A stretch of 64,000 nucleotides of DNA, from the NCBI GenBank assembly GCA_023525975.1, contig CM042018.1, positions 71,431,001 to 71,495,000 of the forward strand, in the 5' to 3' direction. Source of the DNA: Smallanthus sonchifolius (Eukaryota > Streptophyta > Magnoliopsida > Asterales > Asteraceae). This document shows positions 10,931-23,600 of the stretch, piece by piece. The notes below the pieces were generated by a model. The model saw nothing but the letters and a program-made list of their open reading frames with translations. It was not told the DNA's origin and did not search any database. The first letter of the stretch is position 1. Each line of letters begins with the position of its first letter. The position numbers and the translations under genes were made by a program.

Positions 10931-11455
10931 TGTTGGGTATAGAAATGAGACTGATGCTGTCAATAGAAACTACAGTATCGAAACTAGTAGTTTTGGTTGA
11001 ACTTTTGTTCAATCGAAACTAGTAGTTTCGGTTGAACATTTGTTCAATCGAAACTACCTAGTTTCGATGCCTGTTTTTCAGGCCTGTTTGGCAGGTGGCT
11101 TGGAAAACAAGGCACATGAAGCCTCCTATATATAGTAGAATACCCATTACGAGTGAGTGTGTCTGTAGAGGGAATCACCACCCCAGGGGGAGCTCACCCT
11201 GGGGTGAGACTAATTGTTAGTGTATGATCGAGCTTTTATTTTCATTTCAATCAAAGAATCATACGTTTTTATGCTTTCAATTAGCTGTTCTTTTTCACTT
11301 TCATATGTTTCTGTTCATATATGTGATTCCCGCACCCGTCTCTACCCATTTGTGATTCGAGAGTGATACCGGATCCAGAGATTCCGCCTCTCGATCCGGA
11401 CTGTTTGAAGATTTCTCCGCAGATTTGTGTTTTTCGGATCTGCTCAGGACCTACA
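10931..11455 (+). mobile_element. 3' LTR of the non-autonomous element
   Basis: A 525-bp copy of 9269-9791. Differences are few, for example AGTTTTGG for AGTTCCGG and a small change after GAGACTAATT. The palindrome array lies at 10975-11070. Confidence 0.9.
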
Positions 11456-11460
11456 ATTAC

Positions 11461-11797
11461 AATGAAAACCCTCAAATCTCTCTTGAAAGTGTGCTCATAA
11501 TGATGATGAAACAATAATCTTGAGAAAACCCCTAATGTGTGCACACCCCTAAACCCTAGAAACACTATTCTATTTATAGGTCTAGACTAGGTTTGACAAT
11601 ATTACAAAAATGCCACTAAACTATTAAATCTTCATTTAACCGCAACTGCCACTGTTAATCGAAACAAGCATGTCAATCGAAACTATACATGCGATTGAAC
11701 CTTGAACTTTCGATCGATATTTGATTTTTACTTGAACTTAATCTTTCGTCTGAATCTTGATTATTTTGGTAAGCATCAGCTATCAAGGGCCTCAACA
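11461..11797 (-). mobile_element. Left LTR of the outer element, U3 side (minus orientation)
   Basis: Reverse complement of most of 13850-14180. On the minus strand it begins TGTTGAGGCCC at 11797 and includes CTATAAATAGA (plus 11569-11580). No polypurine tract precedes it on the minus strand, unlike the right LTR, which has one on its own strand. Confidence 0.7.
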
Positions 11798-11839
11798 TCA
11801 CAGTCTTCATCATCATGTTGTGACAATTTCTCTTAACAG

Positions 11840-12170
11840 AATAATCAAAGACAGTTCTCTCAGGTCAAAGCATGTTTTCCTTATGGAAAGGAGGGACACT
11901 TAGCAAAGAAGTGCATTTATTCCTCCACAAACAAGAATGGATATTTTAGTTATCGAGAAGTTACCATCTTTGATTCTCAAGGACCACCCAAGATCATCAT
12001 GGCTTGGGTTCCACTCTCTAACTGATTTGTTGATGAGTGGAGGAACAGCCTAGGAGGCTTGTTAGTAACAACGGTTATTGACAATGGTTGTTCCAGGTAA
12101 ATGTTTGAGGAGGTAACATCACAAGTCATGGTATTATTTCATATATTGCTGCATAATCACAAACTTTCAT
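11840..12170 (+). pseudogene. Copia gag-protease junction relic
   Basis: One frame reads a damaged zinc knuckle (CFPYGKEGHLAKKC, second Cys replaced by Tyr), a linker typical of Sirevirus-like gag, an in-frame TGA near 12023, and then the DNGCSR motif seen at the Copia protease/integrase junction. No other pol domain remains before the 3' spacer. Confidence 0.65.
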
Positions 12171-13836
12171 GACACATTCACTATAACTTTTCTTGATGAC
12201 ATTTCTTGAAAAAAATTTCATTTAGTGTGGAATACTTTGCCTTGGTAAATTTCTGTTTTGTGAATTATTTTTTTTAATATGGTTATAGAAAAACAAAAAT
12301 TTAGGGGGAGAGTATAGGAAAAGAACAAAAAATGACAAAAAGATTTTATGTTCGTACAGTTTGAGAAAATGAAAAAATTGAGAAGATTGATTTGACTATA
12401 TGAGAAATGATAGGAACTAGACTGATACTTCTAGCACATGAATAGAGTAGAACAATCAAAGGTAGACTCGATATGTGATATGTCAATAGGCATAGCATCC
12501 AATTTGAAAAACTTTGCTGAGTGATAAAACTTAAAGCCTTATGAATGAGTGGATTAGTCATCTCAGTTTTCGCGATTTAAGGTTGACTCTTATCCAACAG
12601 TAGATTGAGAGTTATATTCTTTTCATACACATACCAACTACCATCGATATATAATCTTTCCATTTATAGATGTATATACATTTTTTTCCTTTTTGGGTGT
12701 CTGTGTCTGGTCATGGAACTCTTATAAAAAAACATGGTTTGTAAGTCCGACGTGCCTGTAAGTCCAATTATTTCATAAAGTTGGGCATGTAAGTCTAACG
12801 TGCATTTAAGTCCCACAAATAAAGTTTCAAGTTTCCATGACCGGTTCATAGTAACAAAAATACCCATGCTAGTTATGCTCTAATAGATATCTTAAGATTT
12901 ATGGTAGTTTACTATCAATGGTTGGTAGCTAAGTCAAGTTGTGATGACCCGAAATTTCAAAACATCTTGAGGATGGATAGGTTCTTGCTGTGGCTTCTTG
13001 AACGTGGGAACCACTAGCTTCATACTAAAATTACCAGAACATGATAAACTATCACAAAGAATTGAAGGAAACAATTGTGCTTAAGTTTAAAGTGGACACA
13101 GAATATTGGCAATCGCTTTTAATCTACTTGTTCAGAGTTCAACATTGAAGTGTGACTTAGGATGTTAGCCTAGTATGATCCCATGTCAGATCTTTTCTCC
13201 CAAAAAGAAGCAAGTTATTCATTTTGTGATATATTAGATAGTTTCAAAGTTAAAAAATTTAAAAAAAAAATTCATTTGTTCTATACAGTTTTGTTATTTG
13301 TTTTTCGTCTTCCACATTGAATTGGTATTGAGAAATCAACATGATATTGCAGATGAATACGGTTTTATCTGTAATTCGAACTGTCTAAAGGGAATTCGAA
13401 GTTGTGTTTGTGTTTGTGAACAGATTTTGTTGACAAAGTCATGAGGTGCAGTATTCAAGAAGCTGACCGTCAGCTTCACCACCTCACATGAAGAATTTGC
13501 TGTAATGATGGCTGATCATTAGTTGAGAAAAGTTACCCGGTCAAAAGAACATGTTCCTCGGTAGTGTAGAAGATAACATGCTAGGAAACCTCCTCCTAGA
13601 TCTTCTGATTCATCAAGAAAAAGAGAGATGGAAAGTCTATCTAGAATCTACAAATGCCATTTCAAACCCCACCCTCGTGAGGATCTGCTTCGCAGGGGGA
13701 GTAACCACAATGTTCGTCTGATTTCAACTTTAACATCTGAGGCAACCATAAATGGGGGAGATTGCTGATACTGAAGTTGTTGATCATAATGAAATTGATA
13801 ATGAAAGATTTTGGTAGCATCATCCTAGGGGGAGAT
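12171..13836 (+). other. 3' spacer with repeated polypurine tracts
   Basis: No coding frame. GGGGGAGA-type tracts occur at about 12303, 13692, 13753 and 13827, the last abutting the LTR. Short repeats of GTAAGTCYAACGTGC type lie near 12740-12820. This fits the long untranslated 3' region with multiple polypurine tracts of Sireviruses. Confidence 0.55.
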
Positions 13837-14310
13837 TGTAGGGTATTATTAAGGCTGACGCTTACCAAAATAATCAAGATTCATACAAAAGATCAAGTTC
13901 AAGTAAAAATCAAAGATCGATCAAAAGTTCAAGGTTCAATCGCATGTATAGTTTCGATTGACGTGCTTGTTTCGATTAACAGTGGCAGTTGCGGTTAAAT
14001 GAAAATTTTATAGTTTAGTGGCATTTTTGTAATATTGTCAAACCTAGTCTAGACCTATAAATAGAATAGTGTTTCTAGGGTTTACGGGTGTGCACACATC
14101 AGGGGTTTTCTCAAGATTATTGTTTCATCATCATTGTGAGCACACTTTCAAGAGAGATTTGAGGGTTTTCATTGTAATATCTTTTGATTCAAATCAATAC
14201 AAGAAGGTTTTTATTGTTCATCTATTGTTCTTGTGTTTTCTTCACCAAATCAAAAGATTTCGCCTCTTGATTTGGGTTTCTACAGATTTGTGTTATATTT
14301 CTGGACAACA
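13837..14310 (+). mobile_element. Right LTR of the outer element
   Basis: TGTAGGGTATT after CCTAGGGGGAGAT, ending TTTCTGGACAACA, 474 bp. Diverged palindrome half-sites (AGTTTCGATTGAC, GTTTCGATTAAC) lie at 13945-13982 and CCTATAAATAGA at 14056. Confidence 0.8.
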
Positions 14311-14315
14311 TTAGT

Positions 14316-14544
14316 TCATAGAATTCCCCCCATTTAAATTAGTTTATTAGTTGAGTCAGAGTCTAGTTAGTTGTCACTAGTGTCTCGTGGGTTCGATATC
14401 CCGACTTCCATTAGGCTTTACTGCATTCGATAAGTACACTTGCCTGTCATTGTGGTCTAGTATTTAGGAGAGTCTAGAGTTTAAAAAGAATGCCTAGGTT
14501 AGGTTAAATTAGGTATATTTTATAGACCATTCCAAGCACATCAC
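14316..14544 (+). other. Athila-like LTR relic, right part
   Basis: Continues 8513-9130 after removal of the insertion. It contains the LTR-end signature ending in TACACTTGCCTGTC (14433-14452). Its exact 3' end is unclear; a possible terminal ACATCA lies at 14538-14543. Confidence 0.45.
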
Positions 14545-17500
14545 AAGGTTTACCTCCTAAGGTTCGTACCTTAGTGAAATCTATCGCACCCGAGATGATA
14601 GACTTAGTAGTTGAGAAGAGTGCGGTGATGTTTGATGAGGTGACAGCCCAAGAGCCACCAAAGAATGATCAAAAGAGGAAGTCGGAGGAGGTTGTATACA
14701 AGTTTAAACCGGGAAATAGTAAATTTTCTAGAAGATGAGGATTTAATTCCAACCCTGATAGAACCAATCAGGGAATAAAATGCCAGACTTGTCAGAAGTT
14801 TGGCCATTCTGCAACCCAATCGCCGAATGTTAAATGTTTTAATTGTGGAGAGATAGGGCACTATAGGACTTCTTGTCCTAAACCACTTAAACCAAAATAG
14901 GTGGTCAGAACAAAGGAACTGGGCGAGTGTTCGTCTTAGGAAGCGGAGATGAACAGAAAATTAAAGCTAGGGAAGTGGCATGTACTTTCTTAGTTAATAA
15001 TATTTACGCCAAGATTTTATTCGATACAGGGGCGAAGAGAAGTTTTTTTTCATGTGCATTCACCCCATATTTAGGTGTAAGACCAATTCCGCTTATTCAT
15101 ACCTATATCGTTGAAACGGCAAGTGGTGAACAGATTAGGATAACCGAAACATGCCCTGATTGTGTCATCAATTTTGGTGACAATAAGGTGTTAGTTACAC
15201 TAATGCTGATGAACATGATTGAATATGAGGTTATCCTAGGGATGGATTAGTTAAACCAATACCAGGCCCAGATTGATTGTCACCAGAGAACGGTCAAGAT
15301 TAAGAAACCAGATGAAAGTAGTTTAATGATTCAGGGTGATAGTAATAACAATAAGATTGAAATTATTTCTATAGCGAAAGCTAAGAAAGAATTTATTAAA
15401 GGAGACGGTATATTCTTAATTCATGCCTAAAACGTTAGACCCAAAGAACAGATTGTGAATTCCCGTAGTCTGTGATCACCCGGATGTTTTTCTGGAAGAA
15501 TAACTTGGTCTTCCACCCGATCGACACCTGTTGCAAAATCCCCATATCGTCTAGCTCCTTCCAAATTGAAAGAACTTATAAAACAAATTAAGAACTCTTA
15601 GACAAAGGGTTCGTTCGTCCTAGCACTTCGCCTTGTGGAGCACGGGTACTATTTGTCAAGAAGAAGGATGGAAGCATGAGGATGTGCACTGATTATCGGG
15701 AGTTGAACAAACTGACTATAAAGAACAGACATCCATTGCCTAGAATAGATGATTTATTCGATCAGCTACAAGGATCCAAGTACTTTTCAAAGATTGATCT
15801 TAGATCAAGATATCATCAGTTGAAGGTACAAGAAGAAGATGTACCTAAGACTGCCTTCAGGACCAGATACGACCACTATGAATTCCTATTCATGTCATTT
15901 GGTCTAACAAATGCCCCTGCAACATTTATGGACTTAATGAACCAAATTTGTAAACTTTTCCTTGACAAATTCGTCATTGTTTTCGTCGATGATATTCTTA
16001 TCTATTCCCAAAAACCAAGAAGAACATACTGAGCATCTCAAAATCATTCTGGAAAGTCTGAGAAAAGAAAGATTGTACGCTAAGTTTTCCAAATGTGAAT
16101 TTTGGAAACTAGAAGTACAGTTTCTTGGGCATGTTGTAAACGAACATGGAATGCAAGTAGACTCAAACAAGATTGAAGCAGTTATGAAGTGGGAAGCCCC
16201 AAAGACTCCAACAGAAATCAGAAGCTTTCTTGGATTAGCCGATTATTATAGAAGATTTATTCAAGACTTCTCTAAAATTGCTACACCTTTGACTGCTTTA
16301 ACTCAGAAAGCAGCAAATTTTGAGTAGGGTACGAAACAAGAATAAGCATTCAACATTCTTAAGGATAAACTCAGTCATGCACCAATCCTAGCATTACCCG
16401 AAAGAGATGATGATTTTGTTATCTATTGTGATGCTTCCCGAACTAGTCTAGGTTGTGTGTTGATGCAGCGATACAAGGTTATTGCCTACGCATCATGCCA
16501 CTTAAGATTCATGAGAAGAACTATACCACGCATGATCTAGAACTTGGTGCCATAGTGTTTGCTCTAAAGATTTGGAGACACTATCTGTATGGTACTAAAT
16601 GCGTGATATATTCAGACCACAAAAGCCTCCAACATATTTTTAATCAGAAGGATTTAAATATAAGGCAAATGAGGTGGATAGAACTCATCAATGACTACGA
16701 CTATGAAATAAAGTACCATCCCGGAAAGCTACTGTAGTGGCAGATGCTTTAAGTCGAAAAGAACGAATCCGACCATTTAAAGTAAAAGCACTACGCTTAG
16801 ATCTGAAGCTATATCTACTGGAAGAAATCAAGGAAATTGAACCAAAAGCCTTAGAAGAAGAAAATATCAAGAAAGAACGTATGGTTGGGAAACAGAAGAT
16901 GCTTATTAAAGGATATGATGGAATCATGAGATTCAATCAAAGAATCTGGATTCCAAAGCTTGGATATATTCAAGAGAAGATATTAGGTGAAGCACACAAA
17001 TCTAGATATTCCATGCATCCCGGTGCAAAAAAGATGTACAAAGATCTGAAGACACATCACTGGTAGCCTAATATGAAAAGATCGATAGCCCAATATATAG
17101 ATAAATGCTTGACTTGTCTTCAAGTTAAGGATGAGAATCATAAACTAGCGGGGCTGTTACAGCAATTAGAATTACCTATCTGGAAATAGGACTGTGTTAC
17201 AATGGACTTCATAACAAAACTACCCAGAACTCAGAAAGGGCATAATGCAATATGGGTCGTGGTCGATAGACTGACCAAGTCAGCCCATTTCATACCCATC
17301 AATGAACATACTCAATGGATAAGTTAGCCAGGATCTATATCAATGAAATTGTGAGCCAACATGGTATACCACTGTCTATTATTTCTGATAGAGACAGTCG
17401 GTTCACATCTAGATTCTGGACGAGTTTCCAGAAAGAATTGGGGACTCGGCTTACCATGAGTACTGCATGTCATCCACAGACAGATGGACAGAGTGAATGT

Positions 17501-18244
17501 ACAATTCAAACTCTGGAATATATGCTAAGAGCATGTGTTATCGATTTCAGAGGTAATTGGGATAATCACCTGCCGTTAATCGAATTCTCCTACAACAACA
17601 GTTATCATTCCAGTATTAAAGTTGCACCATTCGAAGCACTGTACGGAAGAAAGTGCAAAACTCCTGTCTGTTGGACTGAAATAAGTGACAGTTAATTAAC
17701 TGGACCTGAAGTTATACAGGAAATGACAGTTAAGATAGTCCAAATTAAACAATGGTTAAAGGCCGCTCAAGATCGACAAAAGAGTTATGCTGATAAACGA
17801 CGTGGATCTTTAGAAATCCAAGTTGGAGATTATGTAATGCTAAAGGTTTCACCTTGGAAAGGTGTTGTAAGATTCATAAAATGAGGAAAGTTAGGACCAA
17901 GGTATATCGGACCTTACAAGATTATTGAAAGAATTGGAGCAGTAGCTTACAAGTTAGATCTACCCGAAACTTTACAAGGGATTCACAATACGTTTCACGT
18001 ATCTTGCTTTCGTAAATGTTTATCAGATCCAACTCAATCTATAGCACTAGACGATGTACATGTGGACGACAAGCTTCATTTTACTGGGCAACCGATTAAG
18101 ACTCTGGATAAACAAGAATGGAAATTAAGAAAGAAAGTGATACCAATGGTATTAGTCCAATGGCAAGGACGGATCGGAGCCGACAAGACATGGGAATTAG
18201 AGAAGCAAATGAGAGTCAAATACCCTCATTTATTCACATCTTAA
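14545..18244 (+). pseudogene. Tekay-type chromovirus gag-pol, decayed
   Basis: In order: gag C-terminus with a zinc knuckle (CFNCGEIGHYRTSC, about 14840), protease with DTGA (about 15026), RT from 15676 with FVDD at about 15985, RNase H with TTHDLELG and SDHKSLQH (16530-16640), integrase zinc region, the catalytic Asp region (SDRDSRF, 17385) and HPQTDGQSE (about 17475), and a chromodomain-like C-terminus ending at about 18244. Frameshifts (near 15420, 16010, 16480, 16730, 17300) and stops (for example 15248, 16324, 17063, 17692) make it non-functional. The N-terminal gag is missing at the junction with the LTR relic. Confidence 0.85.
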
Positions 18245-18278
18245 TTTCCAGGATGAAATTTCCTAAAGGAGGGAGATT

Positions 18279-18538
18279 TGTAACACCTCAAAAATTTCCT
18301 AGAAAATAAAGGACCAAACTTGCCAAAAAGCATAGTTAAAGGGTTTATATGAAATATTCTAAACAACAAGGACTAAAATTGAAAATTCTAAAAATCAAGG
18401 GGATAGCGGACCGCTATCCAGGACCCTAGCTGTCCGCTATGTGGTCAAGAAGGTAGTAATGATGATCTGCCACGTGTCAAGCTGACTTGCTCATCCAAAA
18501 CCTTATGTCGGACCGACTAAACAGACCATAACGGTCCG
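18279..18538 (+). mobile_element. Truncated 3' LTR of the Tekay-type relic
   Basis: TGTAACACCTC follows AAAGGAGGGAGATT. It aligns with the LTR start at 38518. It holds the palindrome GATAGCGGACCGCTATC (18403-18419) and related half-sites. It is cut by the Athila LTR at 18539. Confidence 0.75.
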
Positions 18539-20326
18539 TGATGTGTTAACATTTACACATCTATTTGGCACAAAACTTCGCTCATTTAACGATCAATTCT
18601 TGGTTATATTCAACGTTTAGACACTTATTTACTTCACTTCCTGTTTTATAGGTTTTTTTGAAGCTTGGTGAACAAACAAGAGGATTCCAGGATAAAAAAT
18701 TGAAGTTTTAGGGTTTCTGTGATGGAGGCACGGTCGTGCCCCCTACTTGGCATGGTCGTGCCAAGCTTGCAAACCCTAGGCACGGTCGCACCCGCATCTT
18801 GCACGACTGCGCCAAGCCAAAATTCAAGGCACAACCGTGCCTTGACTCCCCACGGTCGCGTGTCACCTCGTGAGTCTGAACAATCGTACTTCCTCGATCA
18901 GCGGGACCCAATGGAAGCTCCGGATAGGTCAACCCTCTATCACACGGTCGTGTTAAGACCTAGACACGACCGCGCCTTTGTGCCAGGGACGGTCGTACCT
19001 TCTCTCTTGGCACGGTCGTGCCTCCCCTTTTCTATATAAACAGAACTTAAACTCACATTCATACATTCAGCAACCAGGGAGAAAAACCCACTGTTCCAGC
19101 TCGTATTATCATTGTTCCAGCCACATTTCAAGCTTCTTGGAGAGGATACAACATCAAGAGGATCACCATACATCAACAACAACATCTAGGCTTGGAGGAG
19201 TGGTTTGCTTCTTGTTTTCATATCATGTTTCTCACTATTTTTCCCTGCTTATTTGTAATTTTTGTGCTCATGATGAGCTAAAACTCTTATTCACTTTGGT
19301 TTAGATGAAGTTTAGATACATTTGACAACATTCATGGATTATTGGCAATTATTGTGTTAATGTTATGACAACCGTATGATTATTCTTCGATGAAATTATG
19401 TATTCAAGTATTTTGAGTTGTTTACAAGACTTGTATTTGTGTATGCCATATTATGTTGAAAAAATTGTGGTTTATGCTTATATTTAAGGATTGGTGTATG
19501 TATTTATACTAACTTATGGCATTTGACTAGGAATGGTGAATGAAGTCTTGTTTATGAATCATTATATTTGTATGTGTATCCTTATGCTTATGTTTGGAAA
19601 GACAAAGTGTTTGTTATGATGTTTCATGCTTAGTTTTATGTTTATCTAGGAATTATTGACACATTCTCCTAATTTATATAACCTTTATATGAACATTGTA
19701 TGTTGAAAAAATGCATATTATTGTCTAATTTAATCAACTTGAGGTGGGTAGTGTGTTGTTCATATTATCTTTTCAAGTAGTTGTTGGATTAGTGTGCCTT
19801 AATCGGAAGCTAGTTCAATCTTTATAAACATTGACATGATTGTTAAACACGTGAGCTTCATTATATGACTTTAGGTGGTTGGTTTGTGTAATTCATGCTA
19901 GCTTTCCGAATGGTCATTTGATTAGATATCTTTGGCGAGAATTTTGTCAATTTATGTTTCGTGTATTTGCCATGTTTCTATGAGTGTATTGAATGTATTC
20001 TAGATGGATTCGACACCGAAGTGATATCTTCTCCTTAATTGTTTGACTTGTGATCTTAGCTTAGTTTACATATTTGCATGCTAGTTAATTAAAACAAACT
20101 CTTCAAAATATCTTTATACCATCACTTGATTGAATCTTAGTTCCGGTCTATTATTGTTTCCCACCGTGTCCACGGATTGATATCTGGTTCTTACCTTTAC
20201 TATATTGCTATCCGACGGGTACACTTGCCTGACGTGTGTGTGATTAGTCTTTGGTGAAAACCCATTTTAAAACTCAAATTGTGTGAAAAATACATATAAA
20301 AATATATATATAGTTTACACGCATCA
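18539..20326 (+). mobile_element. 5' LTR of the plus-strand Athila element
   Basis: I place the start at TGATGTGTTAAC and the end at TTTACACGCATCA (1,788 bp). The primer site follows the end. U3 has a palindrome array (18727-19025) and the TATA box TATATAAA at 19033. The rest is AT-rich U5 sequence without a gene. The 5' boundary rests on the TGATG...CATCA terminal pattern and on the loss of similarity to the Tekay LTR at 18538. The 3' LTR is lost. Confidence 0.65.
18727..19025 (+). repeat. Palindrome array upstream of the Athila TATA box
   Basis: About ten copies of GGCACGGTCGTGCC or close variants (GGCATGGTCGTGCC, TGCACGACTGCGCC) are spaced irregularly at 21-30 bp or more. The last copy ends about 10 bp before the TATA box. 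Some copies are damaged on one arm by C-to-T or G-to-A changes. Confidence 0.85.
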
Positions 20327-20332
20327 AGTTTT

Positions 20333-20350
20333 TGGCGTCGTTGCCGGGGA
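20333..20350 (+). promoter_or_regulatory. Primer-binding site (tRNA-Asp type)
   Basis: TGGCGTCGTTGCCGGGGA lies six bases after the LTR end. It matches the tRNA-Asp-type primer site of Athila/Tat elements with one change. Confidence 0.9.
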
Positions 20351-20632
20351 TACGGTTTTGCGAGAACGATTGGAATTAATTTTTAGTCATTTAGTATATA
20401 TATTTTGTTGCATATCGTGTTTTCTTGTTTGTTGTTTTGAAATTTTTTTTGTGTATAGATATTTTGTATTCTACTTGCTATTTTTAGCTTCATTTGTATA
20501 TATATATATATATATATATTAGTTTTTATTCCATTTTATTTTTCATTTTTATTTTTTATTTTCAATTATTTTATCTTTGTTTTTGTTTACCTTGTGTTTT
20601 CTTTGTCCTAGCTTCGCGTATTCAAATCTAAC
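20351..20632 (+). other. Athila leader with TA microsatellite
   Basis: T-rich leader between primer site and gag. It includes a (TA)n run at about 20497-20519. No gene. Confidence 0.6.
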
Positions 20633-23600
20633 TTGTCGTGCAGATCGTGTATGTTCTCAACTCCAGTCGAGGAGGTTCCTAAGCCGTCTTCCGAGTCGGA
20701 GCGTGATCTTCATCGGAGATTGCGAGCCCGTTCCCGATTTGTGGCCCGGTTACTCGATTTTGACGAGGTTGTTGATGACGAGGTAGAGGAGATGGCGGGC
20801 GAGGATGCGGGTCGGACGCTTTCGGATTTTGGCAAACCGACACTGGAGGGTTTGGAGTCGACCATCAATAGGCCGACGGTTGGAGCACATCAGTTCGAGA
20901 TCAAATCCAGCATTATACAGATGGTGAAGAACATGTGGCAGTTTGATGGCAAGGATCACGAGGATCCTAATAGTCATTTGGCCGGTTTTTTATAGATTTG
21001 CGCCACTTTCAAAATTCGTGACGCTATCGACGATGTTATTCGGCTCCGGTTGTTCCCGTTTTCCTTACGGGATCGAGTCAGGGCTTGGTTACTGTCACTT
21101 CCCCCTAGGTCCATTAATACTTGGGACCAGATGGCTGCTAAATTCTTATAGAAGTACTTCCCTCCAGAGAAAACAGCAAAGTTGAGGGCTAGGATTCTTT
21201 CTTTCCAACAGGACGATGGGGAGACGATCTATGAGGTGAGGGAGAGATTCAAGGAACTGATGAGGAAGGTTCCCACCATGGATTGTTGAAGTGGCAGCAG
21301 TGTGAGACCTTCTACAATGGTCTAGATATGACAGGGAAGCAGCTGATCGACGCATACGCGGGTGGAGACATTGAAACGAAGACACCCCAGGAGGCGTATG
21401 ACTTGTTAGAGAAGGTGGCATCGAAGAGCTACATCAGCATACTTCCCGAGCGAGAACTCAGAGGCAAGGTGTCCATCAAGTGGATGGAGTTACCTCTTTA
21501 GCTGCCCAGGTGGAAACACTTTCCACCAAGATTGATCAGATGCACGTCCATAAGGCCCAGTCCTTGTGTGAGTTTTGTGGTGGGGCGCATCCCACGAGTG
21601 CTTGTCGGGTTGGGGATTAGGGGGGCCACGAGCATGTTGATTTCATGTCCAACCAGAATCGTCCCTAGAATAATCTCTACAGCAACACATATAATCTGGG
21701 GTGGAGGAATCACCCGAATTTCAGTTGTAAGTCTGGCAACAATAGCCAGCAACCACCTGGATTCACTCAGCGCCCCCCATTCCAGCATCAGTCCCACCAG
21801 TCTCAGGGACAGAGTTCCCAGTTTCGACCTCAACAGGGCCAGTTTCAAGGCCAAGGTTCTAGAAGCGGTCCACCACCCGCACCTGAGGGTAAATCCAGTT
21901 TGGAGGACATGGTTGCACGGCTACTTGCCAACTCGGAGAGTCAGAATCAGTTGGCAGAGAAGTAGAACCGTTACATGGAGGAGCGTTTTCACACGCATTA
22001 GACTGTGTTGAGGAATCAGAAAGCTTCGATCCAGACCATAGAGAACCAGGTTGGGCAGATCGCGAAGCTTCTTTCTGAGAGACCGCCAGGTGGCCTGCCT
22101 AGCAACACTGAGCCCAATCCCAAGGCTCATGTGAAGGCCATCACTTTGAGGAGCGGTAGAGGCACAGGACCGGATCCACAGGTTCCTGTGCATGAGTCAT
22201 CCGAGGAGGAGGATGCGATTGAGATTCCTGATGAGACACCGCCGAGGGGTAACCCGGCGAGCACATCGCACCCTCGCGAGCCTATGAAGGATTACACTCC
22301 CACCGTTCCATACCCAGGCATATTGAAGAAGCAGAAGATGGAGGAGCAGTATGGTAAGTTTTTAGGGTTGGTTAAGCAGTTGCATATCAACTTGCCATTT
22401 GTGGAGGCTCTAGCTCAGATGCCTAAGTATGCGAGATTCTTGAAGGATATCCTCACAAATAAGAGGAAATTGGAGGAGTTGTATCAAGTGATGCTGAATG
22501 AGGAGTGTTCGGCGGTAATTCAGAACAAGCTACCGAAAAAGAGACGATATCCGGGGAGTTTCACCATCCCCTGTTTGATAGGTAGCTTTTTGGTTAGCAA
22601 TGCCTTAGCTGACCTTGGTGCTAGCATTAACCTCATGCCATATGCGGTCTTTGCTAAGCTTGAGTTGGGTAAACCTACACCGACACGCATGAGTATCCAG
22701 CTGGCCGATCGTTAGGTCAAGTATCCGCGAGGGATAGTGGAGAATATGTTGGTTAAGGTTAATCGTTTTGTGTTTCCTATAGACTTTGTGATTCTGGACA
22801 TGGATGAGGACAAGAATGTCCCTATTATCCTAGGTCGACCGTTCTTGGCCACCGCCAAGGCCCTGATTGATGTGTATTCGGGGAGGCTTACATTGAGGGT
22901 GGATGAAGAGGAGGTGGCCTTTGATGTTGGGAGATCTATGCGGCACACCCAGAATCAGGATGATTCACTTTAATTTGTTGAGACTGTTATTCTTGTGTAG
23001 TGATCATCTCCAGGACACAGCTGAGGAGGAGTCCCTGGACACCCAGATTGTAGGAGGGGAGACATTTGATCCAGTTGGTGAGGATCAGTTTGATAAGCAG
23101 TTGCATAGCCAGGAGAGCTATGAGTTTCCCCTGTGTTCAATGGTTTTTGCGATGGTTGATAGAGAGTCTGAGCCAATTGAGCGGCCTTCTATTGAGGACC
23201 CACCATCTGTTGAGCTTAAGGAGCTCCCGAGCCATTTGGAGTATGCCTTTTTAGATGGTGAGTCTCGATTACCTGTCATTATCGCCTTTGATTTGACGAG
23301 TGATAAGAAGGAGAGGCTATTGGAGGTGCTGAAGCAGCACAAGCGGGCTATTGCATGGAGGATTATGGACAGTAAGGGAATTAATCCCTCTTTCTGTACC
23401 CATAAGATCCTTATGGAGGATGACTACAAGCTCGTTGTACAGCACCAGAGGAGGTTGAACCCGAACATGCAGGAGGTAGTGAAGAAGGAGGTGATTAAGT
23501 TACTTGACGTTGGTTTGATTAATCCCATCTCCGATTCACCTTGGGTTAGTCCGGTTCAGGTTGTCCCTAAGAAGGGAGGCATGATTGTTATCACCAACGA

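Larger units (their letters stand above)
9269..11455 (+). mobile_element. Young non-autonomous Sirevirus-like element, TSD ATTAC
   Basis: Complete 2,187-bp insertion flanked by ATTAC at 9264-9268 and 11456-11460. LTRs lie at 9269-9791 and 10931-11455; by eye they differ at about seven bases and two small indels, so the insertion is recent. A tRNA-Met primer site lies at 9794 and a polypurine tract (CTAGGGGGAGAT) ends at 10930. The 1.1-kb interior codes for no gag or pol domain I recognise. It carries two further GGGGGAGA tracts (near 10605 and 10830) in a duplicated block, and a large palindrome cluster. It would depend on another element's proteins. Confidence 0.9.
9131..14310 (+). mobile_element. 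Sirevirus-like element with inverted LTRs, TSD TTAGT
   Basis: The insertion is bounded by TTAGT at 9126-9130 and 14311-14315. Its right end is a plus-strand LTR (13837-14310, 474 bp). Its left end is the same LTR in minus orientation (9131-9268 continued at 11461-11797, 475 bp once the nested copy is removed). Both outer ends are therefore U5 ends. The interior (11798-13836) reads on the plus strand: a gag zinc-knuckle relic, a protease-integrase junction motif, then spacer with several GGGGGAGA tracts. Multiple polypurine tracts before the 3' LTR are a Sirevirus trait. Confidence 0.75.

Noticed and set aside
18719..19304. Overlapping frames of 106-108 codons over the Athila LTR palindromes
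   Set aside because: They are produced by the palindrome array and U5; no protein similarity, and they overlap the TATA box.
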